Source of the DNA: a virus
Reading direction: 5' to 3' (one strand)
IMG/VR virus record: IMGVR_UViG_3300033182_000322
Coordinates: 1 to 42,741 of that record
Length of the DNA stretch: 42,741 nt
The notes below the pieces were generated by a model. The model was not told the DNA's origin. It was given only the letters and a program-made list of their open reading frames with translations, and searched no databases. A program made the position numbers and the translations under genes. Positions 8,169 through 15,994 of this stretch are shown piece after piece; the stretch's first letter is position 1; every line of letters begins with the position of its first letter.

Positions 8169-11112
8169 GCGAGCCTCCTAAGATAGCCTTCAGAACGGTA
8201 CTGTTCTTCACAGCTTCTGACCCGTCCAGCCCATCTAAGAATCTGGGGTGCGTTAAGTCTACCATAATGCAGAACGCCTGACCCGGATTATGGCCGGGAC
8301 AACCCTTGAACAACGTGACTCTTTCCCGTTCGCTAATCAGTGCGCCCATATCACGCAGTTCCCGCGTTACTCGGTCTATGCCGTCACGGGTGCGCTGTAG
8401 CCACCGCTTCAACATCGCGATATTAATCGCTACGTAGCTACCCTTAAGTATATTGTTGTTAGCGTCGTAAATGATTTTTTCCCTAGCAACAGCGGTTGTC
8501 GGAGGTGGCATCTGTACGTTCTCTTTCTGCTCACCTTGTTTCTGGGAAGAATGTATAATCTCGTCGTTATGTTCTTGAAGAAACTGACCCAGCGTATCTA
8601 TCGCGTCTACGGCGTTCTTGCTCTCATAATCATGGGTTGCCTGTACGTGGGCTATCCAATACCGAGCTACTTCGTCAGCGTCGAAATTCACCAGCCCCAG
8701 CTTGACCGCAATCTTTGACATTATCCAGCCAGACACAATCATCGGCTCAGCGTACTTGTCTACAGCTTGAAACACAGAGCCAAACTTGTCGATAAACTTG
8801 GGCTTGAGCGTCTTAAAGAGCGCCACATCCCCGCCTACGTTGATGACAGCCGATACCAGTTCTGGATATGCCCAGCCGTAGTTGTGGAATATCTCCTCCA
8901 CAAACCGCTCTGCGGGGCTAGTGCCTGACTCGTCCTTCTCGACAAGGGTGCGGTCATCATGGATATACTCAATACATCTGGCTCTCAGCGCACTGTCATT
9001 GGTCTGCGCCAGATCAAACTGCTGGTGGAACGATACATTGGCAGACACAAACGTGGGGCCGGTCCATCGGGACGGTTCGCGTAGCTCCCGCCGCTGATCC
9101 ATAGAGTTCTTCTCTACGCCAGAGCTTATGTCATACACCATGTTGACTGCTTCATCAGGATGCACGGTGGTAAGCTCATCTATTGTACAAGGTAGCTGGT
9201 TAAGCACACCTCGTATCTTAAACATAGCGTTGGCGGTGTCCCGGCGTTGCAGAAGCATCTCTTTAGGGTTTCCGAACAAGCTGTTGATGGCGAACAGTGC
9301 CAAGGTTTTACCTGTCGTTGTCTTGGGCGAATAGATCGACACGAAGCCCGTACAGTTACCTGCGGCACGGCTCAACACGCTACCCATCGCCATGAACATC
9401 ATCATGCGGAGCATCTTGGCTTCTGGCTTTTGCAGAATCTGCATCGCCTCGACCCATTTCTCCTTTGACCCCACTGGCTTGACCAGATCATCGAACCGCG
9501 TAGCGGCACCCTTCAGTCTGCGCTTCACCTCGCCATCGACATCGTTGCCGATAACTGTATGTCCACACAGGAAAGTCTCGTCCTTCTGCCAGCCAAAATG
9601 CGTGTAATCTATACCCGTGGGGTTTTCGCTTTGTACTTTTGCTAGATAATCCACGATAAACAACCTCAGTCTTTCTTGTTGCGCCCCCGTTTTGGCATCG
9701 AATATCTGACGATGGTGTAAGAACTTGGTGAAGGACGGGCCGTTGACCAGCACATCCATCTCATGATCTTCCTCAGTCCACCCTACCATCGGATACCTTA
9801 CCGATAGTCTAAAGGTAGACAGGCCGGTTTCTGGGTTCTTATAGATACCCAGTACGTGCATCAGGTAGTGTGATACCAGTATCCACTCGACTTGTTCTGC
9901 TTTTACGGGGTTCCCGTTAGCGTCACTGGACTCAATCTGCTCGCGCACTTCTTTGTACACGCAGTTGTCGCGTATGACATAGCCTTCTGGTAGCTCAATC
10001 TCTTCTTCGCCGGTATCCGTTTCGACTGTCAGCGAGGTAGTAGAGCTAAGCCTAGCAGGGCTTTTTATGGTGTCTTTGTGTGGACACTCGCGGCATCCAG
10101 CGGGGCACAACCGCTCAAATGTTTCACAGGTAGTTGGCCCATGACTGCCCCAGCCGTTCAGCTTGTCCATGTTGGACTTGAGGTCAAAGTCAGGGTGTTC
10201 CCCCGCAAGCCGTATTACAGCTTCCTCGGGGTCTGTACAGTGCTTTGCGATGCCTAGTGACGCCCTCCACAGGGGTTCTTCTACTTGCTCCCCTGCGGCG
10301 TCCATGAAGCCCCCGCTAGCGACTAGCGCACGGATCTGGGTACAGTGTTCCGCTACGCGATCTAAAACAACGTCGTTAGTGCCCATAATGGCGTCAGCAA
10401 CGGACGACCTTTTAGGCTTTTTCTGCTCCGGCTCTTTTACTACCCACTTCTTGAGGATACCTGCCAACATCATAGGGTCAAAATCTTGACAGTTCTTTAC
10501 GACTTTGACCGGCTTCCAATCGCTGGACTTTTTATGGTGCGATCCCACAGGCCGCAACACCATAGACGGGTCGTGGATCTTGGAGGTATCTATGTCCAGC
10601 CCATGCTCAGCCAGCGCCACACGAAGCGCTTTGGACAACTGCACCCACGTTTTGGTGGGCAGTTCTTCTGTCAGAGGCCAGTAAACATGCAGTCCCTTGC
10701 CGGAGGACACCAGCATCGGGGATGGCATTTGCATTTGCTCCAGTACATCTTTCAGTGCTTTTACAGCATCTATCTGATTTGTGTACTGTTTGTCATCTCC
10801 AATGTCTAAATCAAACGCTAGGGCTTTGAAATACCTCGCAAATTCTGCTTTTCTATACCACTTCTTTTTTCCGTTGTTGTTTACATACTCATGCCCTGAG
10901 AACGAGCCTACTGTGTAGTAAACGGTTACGCTTGGGTGCTTATCGCACTGTGCAATACGAGCCGCCGCCTTATCATAATCCGCATAATTATAGGAAGCCT
11001 CCTGCCAAAAAAATCCTTCTTTGACGTTACCTTGTGGGTCTGGCTTCCAACAACAAATAACTAACTGATCTGACTTGGCGTGAACACGTTGTAGAAATTC
11101 TTGTGTCTCCAC
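8149..11112 (-). CDS. primase-helicase: AEP-type primase fused to SF3-like ATPase, 987 aa
   Basis: The N-terminal part carries archaeo-eukaryotic primase motifs: FDLDIG with D101 and D103 as metal ligands, SSGKGLH at 136-142, and LRPVGSHHKK around 187-195. A central Cys-rich stretch (CPAGCRECPH, about residues 330-345) may bind zinc. The C-terminal half has a P-loop, SPKTTTGKT, near residue 595 and an acidic Walker B-like IDELTTV, typical of DUF927/superfamily 3-like helicases. It probably primes and unwinds DNA at the fork with the family A polymerase encoded upstream, taking the place of a T7 gp4-type protein. The frame starts with GTG at 11112, five bases after AGGGGG. A terminator lies between this gene and the SSB-like gene upstream. 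Confidence 0.85.
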   Translation of the reverse strand: METQEFLQRVHAKSDQLVICCWKPDPQGNVKEGFFWQEASYNYADYDKAAARIAQCDKHPSVTVYYTVGSFSGHEYVNNNGKKKWYRKAEFARYFKALAFDLDIGDDKQYTNQIDAVKALKDVLEQMQMPSPMLVSSGKGLHVYWPLTEELPTKTWVQLSKALRVALAEHGLDIDTSKIHDPSMVLRPVGSHHKKSSDWKPVKVVKNCQDFDPMMLAGILKKWVVKEPEQKKPKRSSVADAIMGTNDVVLDRVAEHCTQIRALVASGGFMDAAGEQVEEPLWRASLGIAKHCTDPEEAVIRLAGEHPDFDLKSNMDKLNGWGSHGPTTCETFERLCPAGCRECPHKDTIKSPARLSSTTSLTVETDTGEEEIELPEGYVIRDNCVYKEVREQIESSDANGNPVKAEQVEWILVSHYLMHVLGIYKNPETGLSTFRLSVRYPMVGWTEEDHEMDVLVNGPSFTKFLHHRQIFDAKTGAQQERLRLFIVDYLAKVQSENPTGIDYTHFGWQKDETFLCGHTVIGNDVDGEVKRRLKGAATRFDDLVKPVGSKEKWVEAMQILQKPEAKMLRMMMFMAMGSVLSRAAGNCTGFVSIYSPKTTTGKTLALFAINSLFGNPKEMLLQRRDTANAMFKIRGVLNQLPCTIDELTTVHPDEAVNMVYDISSGVEKNSMDQRRELREPSRWTGPTFVSANVSFHQQFDLAQTNDSALRARCIEYIHDDRTLVEKDESGTSPAERFVEEIFHNYGWAYPELVSAVINVGGDVALFKTLKPKFIDKFGSVFQAVDKYAEPMIVSGWIMSKIAVKLGLVNFDADEVARYWIAHVQATHDYESKNAVDAIDTLGQFLQEHNDEIIHSSQKQGEQKENVQMPPPTTAVAREKIIYDANNNILKGSYVAINIAMLKRWLQRTRDGIDRVTRELRDMGALISERERVTLFKGCPGHNPGQAFCIMVDLTHPRFLDGLDGSEAVKNSTVLKAILGGSHGAKLP

Positions 11113-11127
11113 GCATACCCCCTAGAC

Positions 11128-11153
11128 GAAAAAGCCCCGCGCTGAGCGGGGCT
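11128..11153 (-). terminator. intrinsic terminator between SSB-like and primase genes
   Basis: On the minus strand AGCCCCGC and GCGGGGCT form a perfect 8-bp stem with a 5-base loop, followed by TTTTT. It sits in mid-operon, 15 bases before the primase GTG, so primase would need readthrough or antitermination. Confidence 0.85.
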
Positions 11154-11167
11154 GTACACCATACCAC

Positions 11168-12022
11168 TTATTCATCGAAAAGGTCAGCAATACTGTTTGC
11201 TAAATCATCCGATGCCTTTACTGGCTCCAGTTTTGGCTTCTTTTTAGGGGCAGGTGGTGGCTCGACAGGCTCCTCCTTGGCCTCTATTCTCGTCTCTGCC
11301 TTGGGTGCTTCAAGGGTTGCGCTAGGCTCCAACTGCCGTGTGGCAATCTTCACTAAGTCATGCTCGGTGAGCTTTTCCAGTGAGTCTAGCTTGGCCTCTG
11401 GTACATATCCTTTGTGGCTAAAAACAATCTTGGGGTAGCTGGCTTCGTCATCGAACGACAACTCAGTAACAACTTCCTCTGGTGTTAGTCCATAGTTACC
11501 AAGACTCTTGAAGTATTCCCGCAGACCGCGCATGGCTGATACAGGGATCGTTAGGCTGTACACCTTGGATGGGTCAGCGGCGGCTACAACAGCCAGATGC
11601 CGTTGGTCAGCACAGAGCTTGGACTTGTTGCCGCTTGGCAGGATCTTTGAGCCTAGCTCGTTATTGGGGCACCCTGCGCAGTTATCGTTGACGGGGTTCT
11701 CAACAGAAGCGTGGGGTTTGACACCATCACTTGAAAAGCAGGTGGGTGCGGTGTTCTCGCCATCGTAAGCGGAACCGTAGAAGACTTTAGACACCCGTGG
11801 GTTAGCGCCCACAATAACAACGTCCAAAGTAGTTCCCACCACAGTTTCCACACCTGACTCGACTAGCCGGTAGCGTGACGAGCGGATACTGATTCTGGGT
11901 ATGCTACTGCCTTCGCCGGAAGCGCCTACGATAGCGCCAGCAACGGCAGACTTCTTACCACTCTCCTGCCGTTGGCGAATACGCTCGGCAATATGGTCTG
12001 GTACGTTCATTACATTTGACAT
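11168..12022 (-). CDS. putative ssDNA-binding-like replication protein, 284 aa
   Basis: The central part has four cysteines (C95, C115, C118, C137) in a spacing that could bind one zinc. The C-terminal region, from about residue 238, is Pro/Lys/Glu-rich and ends in the acidic tail ADLFDE. A flexible linker with an acidic tip is typical of single-stranded DNA-binding proteins such as T7 gp2.5 and bacterial SSB. The gene lies between helicase and primase genes and ends just before a terminator, which would suit a protein needed in excess. The SSB call is inference from tail, zinc motif and context; no OB-fold could be proven by eye. The ATG follows AGGGGA. Confidence 0.5.
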   Translation of the reverse strand: MSNVMNVPDHIAERIRQRQESGKKSAVAGAIVGASGEGSSIPRISIRSSRYRLVESGVETVVGTTLDVVIVGANPRVSKVFYGSAYDGENTAPTCFSSDGVKPHASVENPVNDNCAGCPNNELGSKILPSGNKSKLCADQRHLAVVAAADPSKVYSLTIPVSAMRGLREYFKSLGNYGLTPEEVVTELSFDDEASYPKIVFSHKGYVPEAKLDSLEKLTEHDLVKIATRQLEPSATLEAPKAETRIEAKEEPVEPPPAPKKKPKLEPVKASDDLANSIADLFDE

Positions 12023-12025
12023 AGG

Positions 12026-12418
12026 TTATCCCCTATTCTGGTTTCGACGGAAGTTAAATACCTTAACGGTGTTGTAGTTGATCCCCGGTGGCAGTTCGCC
12101 GTGGGTTTCAAGGTGATCGCGTACAGCAGTCTTGCTGGCCCTAGACTCAACAAGCTCCCAAGCGTCATTCTCTTTACAGAAAGCAAAGAAATCTTCTCTG
12201 GACGCCACAGTTGCCGATTGATGGGAAGACCAGTACGCGGTGCCAAGGCTGGTTTTTATAGACTCCAAACCGTCCTCTTGTGCTCGCATAGTGAACCAGT
12301 TTTCAAGCAAGACAAGTTTCTCTTTCAAAGACGCCTTATCTGCCTTGTACTTCCGGTCAAGCTCGGCTATTTCATTACGCACACGGGCGTAGCGAGTAGC
12401 CGCTTCTTCGTAGTTCAT
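12026..12418 (-). CDS. hypothetical replication-operon protein, 130 aa
   Basis: Residues 1-50 form a charged helical segment, probably coiled coil (RNEIAELDRKYKADKASLKEK broken by few non-helical residues). The C-terminus is basic (FNFRRNQNRG). The size and the N-terminal coiled coil are loosely like Gam-type DNA-end-binding proteins, but that is not established. The ATG follows AGGAG; the stop lies 3 bases before the SSB-like gene. Confidence 0.6.
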   Translation of the reverse strand: MNYEEAATRYARVRNEIAELDRKYKADKASLKEKLVLLENWFTMRAQEDGLESIKTSLGTAYWSSHQSATVASREDFFAFCKENDAWELVESRASKTAVRDHLETHGELPPGINYNTVKVFNFRRNQNRG

Positions 12419-12435
12419 ACATTACTCCTAGTAAC

Positions 12436-14001
12436 TTAGTCATCGTCATGGTTTATCCCTTGAACCAAATCAAGGAATTCGGTAAGCACATTCTTTTTGT
12501 GCTTCAAGCGGCTATAAAGTTCTTCTTCAAACTTCGTAGCCGATATGTGCCACACGGTAGTCTTGCCCTCTGTGCTAAGACGCCGTATACGCGCATTTGC
12601 TTGTTCGTACTGCTCAAGTGAGTAAATAGGTGCAAACCATATTATGTCTTTTGCGGCGGTCAGTGTCAAACCATGAGCCGCCACCTTGGGATGCGCCAGC
12701 AACACTTTGGGAGAGTCGGTGTACTGGAAGTTGTTAAATATCTCATCCCTATCCTTTTTGGATACGTCACCATTGACCAGTGCTACGTCATAGCCATCCG
12801 CTACAAGTTTTTCTCGCAACCATTTCTGCACCCCTTTGAGGGGTACGAACACGATAGCCTTGTCTCCGATCTCATCCAGAAGCTCGGTCAGTGTGTTGTA
12901 ACGATCCTTCGCGTCGATCTTTATAGATGTGTCTTCGCTGTAAACAACGCCACAACAAATTTGCAGTAGCTTGGAGAGCATGACAGCAGAGTTAGCGGCA
13001 GACACTTGCCCTTCGGAGAATGTCGTTACCGCCTTGTCCTGCATCTCTTTAAACGCTTTCTTTTGCTGGGCCGTTAGCTCAGTCGCCCTGTTCACAAAGT
13101 TGGTATCAGGCAGGTCTTTACACTCGTCCAGCGAGAACCGTATCGACGGTTGTAGCACTTTCTTGCAGGTGTCCAAGGCGTCTGGCCTCGGTATCCACTT
13201 AAACTGTGACACCTTCTTCATCACGGTTTCTTTGAAAGATGTGTAGCTTCTGGCTACATGTGGCGATTCAACAAGCCTCGCTAACGTCCACGCATCGGCT
13301 GGCGTCTGCGATATGGGTGTGCCTGTCAGTAACCACAACCAAGGCTGGTGTTGCTTCAACCAATTAAAGAATATCTTGTATCGTTGTGCGCTTGGTGTCT
13401 TGAGCGCGGTCGCTTCGTCGTAGATAACAACGTCGAAATCGTTTAGCTCTTTACTTAGCCCCGTAAAGCCATCGTGGTTAATGATGACGTACTGAACGCC
13501 GGGGGTGTCTAGTAATTTAAGTCTTTTCTGTCGTGTACCTGTGCAGATAACAAACGATCTGTGTGGCAGGTGCATCTTTAGCTCTCTACCCCAAACTTCT
13601 TTGGTGGTTGATAAAGGCGCTACGATGAGAATCTTTTTAGCTTCGCCAGAAGTAAGTAGGTAATCTGCGGCCCAGATAGAGCTTATTGTCTTTCCAGTAC
13701 CCGGTGCATTGAGACACAAAGCACGCTTATTAAGAGACAAAAACTCTGCCGTGAACCGCTGGTGTTCCATCGGCTTGAATCTGGCTGGGTAGTCGTAGTA
13801 GTAACTGATAGGGGAAGGCACAGTGATGCCCATGTTGCGCAAAACCATGCACTCCTGCACGCCATGCGGTACAACAAGTAGGTCTTCACCATCTTTGTGT
13901 AGCGTCTTAGCGTGAGGTATTACTGTAGCTATGTCATTGTTTATAGATGACTTTATAACTACTTTCTTCTGTTCCGGCACTACAAGCACAGTGCGGCCCA
14001 C
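12436..14001 (-). CDS. SNF2-like superfamily II helicase, 521 aa
   Basis: Helicase motifs appear in order: Q/I region MEHQRFTAEFL near 78-88, Walker A NAPGTGKT at 98-105, motif Ia IVAPLSTTKEVW, Walker B YDEAT at 194-198, motif III LLTGTPISQTP around 224-234, and motif VI QANARIRR near 478. This is the SNF2/Rad54-like layout of phage DNA-remodelling helicases, likely used in fork restart or recombination (a UvsW-type role is inference). The frame opens with GTG at 14001, only one base after AGGGGG. A second GTG 12 bases downstream has better spacing, so the true start is uncertain by four codons. The start region overlaps the VRR-NUC gene by 22 bases. Confidence 0.85.
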   Translation of the reverse strand: MGRTVLVVPEQKKVVIKSSINNDIATVIPHAKTLHKDGEDLLVVPHGVQECMVLRNMGITVPSPISYYYDYPARFKPMEHQRFTAEFLSLNKRALCLNAPGTGKTISSIWAADYLLTSGEAKKILIVAPLSTTKEVWGRELKMHLPHRSFVICTGTRQKRLKLLDTPGVQYVIINHDGFTGLSKELNDFDVVIYDEATALKTPSAQRYKIFFNWLKQHQPWLWLLTGTPISQTPADAWTLARLVESPHVARSYTSFKETVMKKVSQFKWIPRPDALDTCKKVLQPSIRFSLDECKDLPDTNFVNRATELTAQQKKAFKEMQDKAVTTFSEGQVSAANSAVMLSKLLQICCGVVYSEDTSIKIDAKDRYNTLTELLDEIGDKAIVFVPLKGVQKWLREKLVADGYDVALVNGDVSKKDRDEIFNNFQYTDSPKVLLAHPKVAAHGLTLTAAKDIIWFAPIYSLEQYEQANARIRRLSTEGKTTVWHISATKFEEELYSRLKHKKNVLTEFLDLVQGINHDDD

Positions 14002-14285
14002 CCCCTAAATTCAGCTTCCCAACCTGACAGTGAGACGCCTTCTCTTACGATCCAGCACTGGCCTCCGTTCTGTATCACTAGACCTATCTCACGGACTTGG
14101 TTAGCCGTTGGTTCGTTTTTACCGAATTTCGTTTCTATACCAAAGAAGTGCCCGTTCACCTGTCCGATAAAGTCAGGTATACCCGAGCGTCCGTAACCGT
14201 TCGCAGAAGGCATGAAGTAGTAGCATTTATCTACTGAATTCAATACCTTGCGAACAGCTTTCTTTACATCACCTTCGTTCTTCAT
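13980..14285 (-). CDS. VRR-NUC family nuclease, 101 aa
   Basis: A compact PD-(D/E)xK nuclease. GIPDF gives D38, and the following strand GIETKFG gives E51 and K53, with PTANQ after it, which is the VRR-NUC signature. Stand-alone phage VRR-NUC proteins of about 100 residues are common and are thought to act on branched DNA. It overlaps the SNF2-like helicase gene downstream by 22 bases and the HTH-like gene upstream by 4 (ATGA), so helicase and nuclease are translationally linked and may act together. Confidence 0.85.
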   Translation of the reverse strand: MKNEGDVKKAVRKVLNSVDKCYYFMPSANGYGRSGIPDFIGQVNGHFFGIETKFGKNEPTANQVREIGLVIQNGGQCWIVREGVSLSGWEAEFRGWAALCL

Positions 14286-14599
14286 GCGTACAGTGAAGCA
14301 CCAAGGATGAAGCCCATACCAAACAACACAACCGCAATCAACACATGCTCAAAACTAATTGTTTCGATAAAAGTTGGCTCGGTTTTTGCGGGGGTTGACT
14401 TTGGCTCGACGGGCGGTGCCACGGGGATGTTGAGGAACGTGTTGAACGACTCCTCCCGCTTCTGTTTGTTCAGCCTATTAGCTATTGAGCTTTCTGAACG
14501 CCGTAGAGCTTTAGCCATTTCTTTATAGCTAGCGCCTTCTGCTTTCATTTCAAACAGTTTTTGGTCGTGTTTAGCAGACCATGCTTTGTACTTAGCCAC
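14282..14599 (-). CDS. HTH-like protein with C-terminal membrane anchor, 105 aa
   Basis: Residues 5-48 look like a helix-turn-helix or SANT-like DNA-binding segment (WSAKHDQKLFEMKAEGASYKE, then RSESSIANRL). Residues 55-80 are a Pro/Thr-rich linker. Residues 84-104 (VLIAVVLFGMGFILGASLYA and neighbours) form one hydrophobic helix at the extreme C-terminus. The arrangement suggests a DNA-binding domain tethered to the inner membrane. The start is GTG, six bases after AAGGAG, overlapping the TAG of the gene upstream. A coding frameshift is unlikely because both neighbours overlap cleanly. Confidence 0.7.
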   Translation of the reverse strand: MAKYKAWSAKHDQKLFEMKAEGASYKEMAKALRRSESSIANRLNKQKREESFNTFLNIPVAPPVEPKSTPAKTEPTFIETISFEHVLIAVVLFGMGFILGASLYA

Positions 14600-15288
14600 T
14601 ATCGTCTCCTTAGTCTAGCGTCTGGACAAATTTCCTTTGCAGGACACCACGGACACAACCCGCTTGGCTTGGTTTCAAACACACCCAAGTCAATCGTTTC
14701 ATGCACGCGATCAATGCGAGGTTTCAGTGCTCCCCACAGAGATTCTAAATATCGACGTTCATACGTAGTGTTCGTCGTTTTGTTAAACCGTAACCAAATA
14801 AACGAGGTCTTTACTGTCTGCACTTCGGGGAAGTGCCAGAAGATCATCGCCGCAAACAACTGTAGCTGTGTGGGCGACTCTCTTACCTTGCCTGTTTTGT
14901 AGTCTAAACAGTACGCTGTGTCACCGTCAATAACTAAAACGTCAGCGATTGATCGAAAGTACGCATCGTCTGCAAACCAATCAACTGGCTCCAGATTCTC
15001 ATTCACCGCCATCTGGTATTCAAACTTCTTCTCGCCAGAGCGCGACATAATTACGTCTACGATGTTGCCCCACTTCTTGAGAGACAACTCATCTTCCTCT
15101 GTTAATCCCGTGGGATTAAGCTCGCCCCTGCCGTAGTCTTCTAGCACCTTGTGTACCCGATGCCCGTAGTCAATCGCCTCGCTACTCGCCATTCGCACGG
15201 ACTTGCTAACGTACAGGTAATCGAACTGGGCTGGGCAGTTTTCAAACGTACTCAACCTGCTGTAAGAAAGAGCCATCTTGTCGCTCAT
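14599..15288 (-). CDS. Cas4/RecB-like PD-(D/E)xK exonuclease with Fe-S-type cysteines, 229 aa
   Basis: Motifs in order: YSRLSTFENCP with C18, GHRVH (GxxxH) at 42-46, D116 in SIADVLVID, the catalytic LDYKTGK with D129 and K131, QLQLFA after it, and three C-terminal cysteines C212, C215 and C221. One N-terminal and three C-terminal cysteines is the iron-sulfur arrangement of Cas4 and AddB nucleases. The likely role is resection of DNA ends in phage recombination or replication; no CRISPR array or other cas gene is present. One copy of the 18-bp palindrome lies inside the gene at 15102-15119. It overlaps the gene upstream by 4 bases. Confidence 0.85.
   Translation of the reverse strand: MSDKMALSYSRLSTFENCPAQFDYLYVSKSVRMASSEAIDYGHRVHKVLEDYGRGELNPTGLTEEDELSLKKWGNIVDVIMSRSGEKKFEYQMAVNENLEPVDWFADDAYFRSIADVLVIDGDTAYCLDYKTGKVRESPTQLQLFAAMIFWHFPEVQTVKTSFIWLRFNKTTNTTYERRYLESLWGALKPRIDRVHETIDLGVFETKPSGLCPWCPAKEICPDARLRRR
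15102..15119. repeat. palindrome copy 1: TTAATCCCGTGGGATTAA
   Basis: A full copy inside the Cas4/RecB-like gene, encoding LNPTGL on the coding strand. It is the only copy far from the 19-27 kb cluster. Confidence 0.9.
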
Positions 15289-15758
15289 GTGTTTAGCGCC
15301 TCTAGTTCTCGTACACGTTTTCGCAGTGCGAGTATTTGTTTGCCCATATCTGCGTTGCGCGTACGTAAGCGAACCACATCGTGTTCTTGGGGGTTTTTAA
15401 GGCTGTACTGTTCAAAAGCCTGCTCTTTTTCTGCCACAACCTGTTCGCGCTTGTGAACCGACATAAGCATGGCTTGCGCTTGCTTTAGTAATTTAGAGCT
15501 TTGGTTATATTGCTTATCAATGCACCCTAGTTTGTCTAAGTACAACTGCTGATACTTTTCAGCTATTTCGACACGTTCTTCTAACGAATAATCCTCTTTG
15601 GGCGTATAATCCTTTTTGGTACGCGCAATATGTTTTATTTCGGTGTCAGTTTCGATATTTATTTCCTCAACAACTGACGCCCATGCTTCCCAACCTTCGT
15701 CAAGCTGTTCAGAAATTTCGTCCATAAGTTTGTCTGCGTGCAACGTGTATTCGCTCAT
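15285..15758 (-). CDS. hypothetical coiled-coil protein, 157 aa
   Basis: An acidic, helical protein. Residues about 65-155 show coiled-coil heptad character and end in RTRNADMGKQILALRKRVRE. There is no enzyme motif. It overlaps both neighbours by ATGA and lies between the nuclease and a small conserved-looking protein in the replication operon, which suggests an oligomeric accessory factor; function unknown. Confidence 0.65.
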   Translation of the reverse strand: MSEYTLHADKLMDEISEQLDEGWEAWASVVEEINIETDTEIKHIARTKKDYTPKEDYSLEERVEIAEKYQQLYLDKLGCIDKQYNQSSKLLKQAQAMLMSVHKREQVVAEKEQAFEQYSLKNPQEHDVVRLRTRNADMGKQILALRKRVRELEALNT

Positions 15759-15994
15759 TTACGTGGTTTCTCCGTTGTCACTAGGCTTTCTGTTTCGATC
15801 CATACCCTAGCGCCACAGTTAAGTGGCTTATCTGGGGAGTGAACAACTCTGGAAGGGCCGTGGATAAATACACCGTGGCAATAAGTATTCTTTTTGCCTT
15901 GCTTTACTGTTATCGGTGGCTCATGTTCCGACGGATCAGACACTTTGAGGTTGCGCCTAATAACGTGCTGGTTAACGTGGATGCGAGTCTTCAT
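15755..15994 (-). CDS. small basic protein downstream of DNA polymerase, 79 aa
   Basis: A short, basic, His-rich protein with predicted beta strands (GVFIHGPSRVVHSPDKPL, then GARVWIETES). From memory, similar proteins of about 80 residues occur next to polymerase genes in many marine phages, but I cannot name the family. It overlaps the polymerase gene upstream and the coiled-coil gene downstream by 4 bases each. Confidence 0.65.
   Translation of the reverse strand: MKTRIHVNQHVIRRNLKVSDPSEHEPPITVKQGKKNTYCHGVFIHGPSRVVHSPDKPLNCGARVWIETESLVTTEKPRK

Noticed and set aside
14599-15288. Cas4-like nuclease as sign of a phage CRISPR system
   Set aside because: No CRISPR array and no other cas gene. 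The TTAATCCC palindromes are dispersed, not regularly spaced, with no spacers.
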